DNA of 64,000 nt from Streptomyces violaceoruber (GTDB lineage: Bacteria > Actinomycetota > Actinomycetes > Streptomycetales > Streptomycetaceae), in assembly GCA_000720805.1 (NCBI GenBank), contig JODI01000001.1, positions 191,639 through 255,638 on the forward strand, given 5' to 3'. The notes beneath the pieces were generated by a model. It was not told the origin of the DNA and did no database searches. It was given only the letters and a program-made list of their open reading frames with translations. The translations under genes were made by a program, and so were the position numbers. Shown one piece after another: positions 61,520 to 64,000 of the stretch (its first letter is position 1; every line of letters starts with the position of its first letter).

Positions 61520-62721
61520 TGCGCGCGTACCCCTCCCGCCGGGCGCTGATCGGCTCCGGTCTCACGGCCATGGCGATGGCCTCGACGGTGGCGACATCCA
61601 CCGCGTCCGCGGCCGCCGCGGACGGCGGCAACACCGAAGACGCGGCACACCGTTCCCGCGCGCTGTCCCGCGCCAGAGCCGCCTACGCGGCCCTGGACAA
61701 GTACCTCGGCGCGACGGACGGGTCCGGGCTGGTGCGCGAGCAGTATCCGGCGGCCTCGGGCGACAACGCGTACTCCTACGAATGGCCCTTCTCCCAGGCG
61801 CACATCGCCGCTCTGGACCTCGCGGCGGTGGACAAGGCGTTCGAGCCGGAGCTCGCCGCCCGCGCGAAGGCCCAGGAGCACTACTGGAACGCCGGCGGGG
61901 GCACGACCGGGCTGCCCGGATACGCTTCCTACCCCGTCGCTCCGTACGGCTCGGGCGGCGACATGTTCTACGACGACAACGAGTGGGTCGGCCTGGCGAA
62001 GGTCCAGCGCCACCTGCAGACCGGGGACAAAGCCGCGCTGGCCCGCGCCAAGGAGATCTTCGCCCTCGTCAAGTCCGGCTGGGACACCGACACTTCGCAC
62101 GCCGCGCCCGGCGGTGTCTTCTGGACCCAGGCGACCTGGAGCAACGACCGCAACACGGTCTCCAACATGCCGGGCGCCCAACTCGGCCTGCGCCTGTACC
62201 TGATCACCGGGGAGAGCGGCTACCTGGACTGGTCGAAACGGTTCTACGACTGGACGAACACCCATCTGCAGAGCCCCGGCGGACTGTACTGGGACCATCT
62301 CGACCTCCAGGGCACCATCGAGAAGACCATCTGGTCGTACAACCAGGGCGTGCCGGTCGGCGTCAACGTCCTGCTCCACCGGGCGACCCGGGACGGCGTC
62401 TACCTGAGCCGGGCCAAGCAGATCGCCAAGGCCGCGTACGCCTACTACGTCACGCAGGGCCGGCTGTTCAGCCAGCCGGTGTTCTTCAACTCGATCTTCT
62501 TCAAGAACCTGCTGCTCCTGGAGTCGGTCACCGGGGACGGCACGTACCATCGCGCGATGACCGACTACGCGGACCAGGTGTGGTCCACCATGCGCGACCC
62601 CGAGACCGGGCTGGTGCACTTCGACTCGTCCGGCGGCACCCAGGCCATCCAGCAGGCGGCCCTCGCGCAGCTCTACGCCGTGCTCGCCTGGCCCCGCGCC
62701 CTCTGGCCGACGCTCTACTGA
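61519..62721 (+). CDS. Secreted GH76-family endo-alpha-mannanase-like glycoside hydrolase
   Basis: A 400-residue protein with a twin-arginine-type signal (SRRALIGSGLTAMAMASTVA), cut near AASA-A. The (alpha/alpha)6 barrel has the GH76 pair of catalytic Asp residues D152 and D153 in MFYDDNEWVGLA, plus FWTQATWSNDRN and IWSYNQGVPVGVN. GH76 enzymes cleave alpha-1,6-mannan, as in yeast or mycobacterial cell walls. It should be exported and folded before export. It is under LacI operators and convergent with that lacI gene (7-bp overlap at the 3' ends). Confidence 0.87.
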   Translation: MRAYPSRRALIGSGLTAMAMASTVATSTASAAAADGGNTEDAAHRSRALSRARAAYAALDKYLGATDGSGLVREQYPAASGDNAYSYEWPFSQAHIAALDLAAVDKAFEPELAARAKAQEHYWNAGGGTTGLPGYASYPVAPYGSGGDMFYDDNEWVGLAKVQRHLQTGDKAALARAKEIFALVKSGWDTDTSHAAPGGVFWTQATWSNDRNTVSNMPGAQLGLRLYLITGESGYLDWSKRFYDWTNTHLQSPGGLYWDHLDLQGTIEKTIWSYNQGVPVGVNVLLHRATRDGVYLSRAKQIAKAAYAYYVTQGRLFSQPVFFNSIFFKNLLLLESVTGDGTYHRAMTDYADQVWSTMRDPETGLVHFDSSGGTQAIQQAALAQLYAVLAWPRALWPTLY

Positions 62722-63752
62722 GACTGGGGGCGCAGTTCCCCCGTCCCCCGGGCGATGAGCCGCACCGGCAGGACGGTCCTGCGGGTGGGGCCGCCCTCGC
62801 CTCTGATGCGGTCGATGAGCAGACGGGCGGCGTGGCGGCCGAGTTCCTCGGTGTCGGACGCAACCACCGTGACCGGGGTCGGGAGCATGTCCGCCAGCTT
62901 GAAGTCGTCGAATCCCACCACCGCGACGGGCGCCGCCAGTTGCTGGCGCGCCCGCAGGACGCCCTCGGTGAGGAAGCCCGTGGTCGAGAAGATCGCCGTC
63001 GGTGGCCGCGACGAGGTCAGCAAGGCGTGGGTGGCGGCGCTGGCGTCCTCCATGGTGCCGCGCGGCAGGGTGACGACCAGGCTCTCGTCGGCGGGGATAC
63101 CGCTGCGCCGCAGGGCCTTGCGGTAACCGCGCAATCTGCGGCCTGTCGTGTAGTACGAGGGCGCGACGATGATCGCGATCCGGCGGTGGCCGTGGTCGAT
63201 GAGGTGCTGTGTCGCCGCCGCTCCGCCGCCCTCGTTGTCGACCAGGACGACGTCGGCCTCGGCACCGGTGGCGGGCCGGTCGACGAAGACGATGGGCACT
63301 CGGTCGTGGGCGTTCACTTCGTCGAGAAAGGCGTGATCGCCCTGGTCGGGCACCACGATGAGCCCGGCGACCCGGCGCCCGATGAGCTCGCCCACCGCAC
63401 GGCGCTCGACTTCCGGGTCCTCGTCGGCGGTGCTCAGGAGCACCGCGTACCCGTCCTGCTTCGCCACGTCGACGGCCGCCTTGGCCAGGGACGCGTAGAA
63501 CGGGTTGGTGAGGTCGCCGAGCAGCAGCCCCACGGTCATCGAGTTCTGCCCGGGGCGCAGCGATCGCGCGATTTCGTTGCGCTGGTAACCGATGGCGCTG
63601 ATGGCGGCGTTGACCCGGTCGACGGTCTCCTCGCGGACCGGTCCGAGGCCGTTGACGACGCGTGACACGGTCACGACGGCCACTCCGGCCCGCTCTGCCA
63701 CATCGCGCATCGTCGGCCTGGTGTTCTGACGGTGCGGGGAACGACTGCTCAC
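62715..63752 (-). CDS. LacI-family transcriptional regulator
   Basis: A 345-residue repressor. The N-terminal helix-turn-helix TMRDVAERAGVAVVTVSRVV starts at residue 14. GTG 63752 is taken as start; ATG 63710, just before the helix-turn-helix, is possible too. The periplasmic-binding-like domain begins MTVGLLLGDLTNPFYASLAK and contains VPIVFVDRPATG and SRPPTAIFSTTGFL. It probably senses a mannose-type oligosaccharide released by the GH76 enzyme and binds the shared sites at 61470-61519 and 63803-63816. Confidence 0.92.
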   Translation of the reverse strand: MSSRSPHRQNTRPTMRDVAERAGVAVVTVSRVVNGLGPVREETVDRVNAAISAIGYQRNEIARSLRPGQNSMTVGLLLGDLTNPFYASLAKAAVDVAKQDGYAVLLSTADEDPEVERRAVGELIGRRVAGLIVVPDQGDHAFLDEVNAHDRVPIVFVDRPATGAEADVVLVDNEGGGAAATQHLIDHGHRRIAIIVAPSYYTTGRRLRGYRKALRRSGIPADESLVVTLPRGTMEDASAATHALLTSSRPPTAIFSTTGFLTEGVLRARQQLAAPVAVVGFDDFKLADMLPTPVTVVASDTEELGRHAARLLIDRIRGEGGPTRRTVLPVRLIARGTGELRPQSQ

Positions 63753-63802
63753 GTGGGAGAGAAACCAACTTTCATCGCCGGGGCGGGCGGGGGACCGCCC
63801 TC

Positions 63803-63816
63803 AGGATACGTTTCCA
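63803..63816. promoter_or_regulatory. LacI operator upstream of its own gene
   Basis: AGGATACGTTTCCA lies 51 bp upstream of the lacI start and matches the two sites before the GH76 gene (shared ACGTTTCCA). It fits negative autoregulation. Confidence 0.65.
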
Positions 63817-63923
63817 GCACCGTGCGCACGCCCCGGTCAGCACAGTGACCGGGGCTGTGTCTCCGCACGGGTCGGCGCTAGTGCCGCGGCAGGCAACGTT
63901 CGCCCCGTCGCGGCGTCCGGCAC

Positions 63924-63966
63924 GCTCCCCCACTCTCGGCTTCGCTCGAGCGGGAGGGGCCCCCAC
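63924..63966. repeat. Dispersed Streptomyces-type palindromic intergenic repeat
   Basis: CTCCCCCACTCTCGGCTTCG continues into CTCGAGCGGGAGGGGCCCCC and can pair CCCCAC/CCCC with GGGGG arms. I recognise this sequence class as a common dispersed intergenic repeat of streptomycetes. A degenerate, opposite-strand copy (GAGCGAAGCC...GTGTGGGGGAG) lies at about 58702-58732, next to the truncated ABC gene. Function unknown. Confidence 0.5.
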
Positions 63967-64000
63967 CGCCGCACCGGCCGAAAGCCCAAGTACGTCCAGT

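Noticed and set aside
63772..63966. 64-codon minus-strand ORF
   Set aside because: No ribosome site or homology; it crosses the LacI operator and the dispersed repeat.
1..64000. CRISPR arrays, tRNA/rRNA genes, insertion sequences, known riboswitches
   Set aside because: Read for regularly spaced repeats, cloverleaf genes, transposases and riboswitch cores; none found.

Overview
This is a high-GC actinobacterial chromosome segment, almost certainly Streptomyces. Codon third positions are overwhelmingly G/C, GTG starts are common, operons are tightly packed with 4-bp ATGA/GTGA overlaps, and the gene content is typical of the genus: many lipoprotein-dependent importers, GH15 and GH76 enzymes, an LCP protein, a Ser/Thr kinase and ROK/LacI/DeoR/GntR/TetR regulators. 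No rRNA, tRNA, CRISPR array, insertion sequence or phage gene was seen.

Layout. 1-7.4 kb: a Liv-type importer whose two permeases and first ATPase are fused in one chain (1-2546, cut by the window edge), divergent from livK-like, livF-like, luxE-like and luxC-like genes. The last two are the two catalytic parts of a fatty-acid-reductase-type system and point to import of a carboxylic acid followed by ATP-dependent activation and reduction to an aldehyde. 7.4-11.5 kb: a tripartite tricarboxylate transporter (TctCBA) and a CitB/DcuR-type response regulator whose partner kinase survives only as a decayed 3' scrap. 11.6-13.4 kb: a Ser/Thr kinase with an extracellular peptidoglycan-binding domain. 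13.7-21.6 kb: an oligopeptide ABC transporter operon with a proline-iminopeptidase-like hydrolase, divergent from a FadR-type regulator. 21.7-28 kb: a cell-surface polymer region (acyltransferase 3, CelD-like GNAT, a NodB-GT2 fusion protein with a degenerate deacetylase domain, and an LCP ligase).

28-31.2 kb: an acyl-CoA-dehydrogenase-fold flavoprotein and a NarL-type two-component pair. 31.4-38.9 kb: a methyltransferase, then a sugar-utilisation operon (Gfo/Idh/MocA oxidoreductase, DUF6807/PmoA, cupin, sugar ABC importer, YesL-like protein). 39-40.2 kb: a secreted protein behind two CsoR-like copper-operator palindromes. 40.3-45 kb: a GH15 enzyme, a 169-bp inverted-repeat element, a DeoR regulator and a divergent SIS isomerase/class II aldolase operon.

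45.1-51.2 kb holds the most unusual locus. A KAP-family P-loop NTPase is divergent from a 1541-residue protein that joins an NB-ARC-like NTPase, TPR repeats and an HExxH putative peptide-modification domain. That protein is translationally coupled to a 21-residue upstream ORF. It looks like a sensor/effector or peptide-modifying system that I do not recognise as a described one.

51.3-64 kb: an RlmG-like methyltransferase, an AlkB-like dioxygenase, a ROK regulator with an RpiB-like isomerase, a scar joining the 3' halves of an IlvY-like and an IlvC-like gene, a TetR/DUF4865/phosphotriesterase/tautomerase group, a truncated MacB-like ATPase, a HATPase anti-sigma-type protein, a conserved hypothetical protein, a Cds1-like cysteine desulfhydrase, and a GH76 enzyme under a convergent LacI regulator that shares its operator sequence. 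The three decayed loci (10.6, 55.0 and 58.6 kb) indicate that small deletions are common here.
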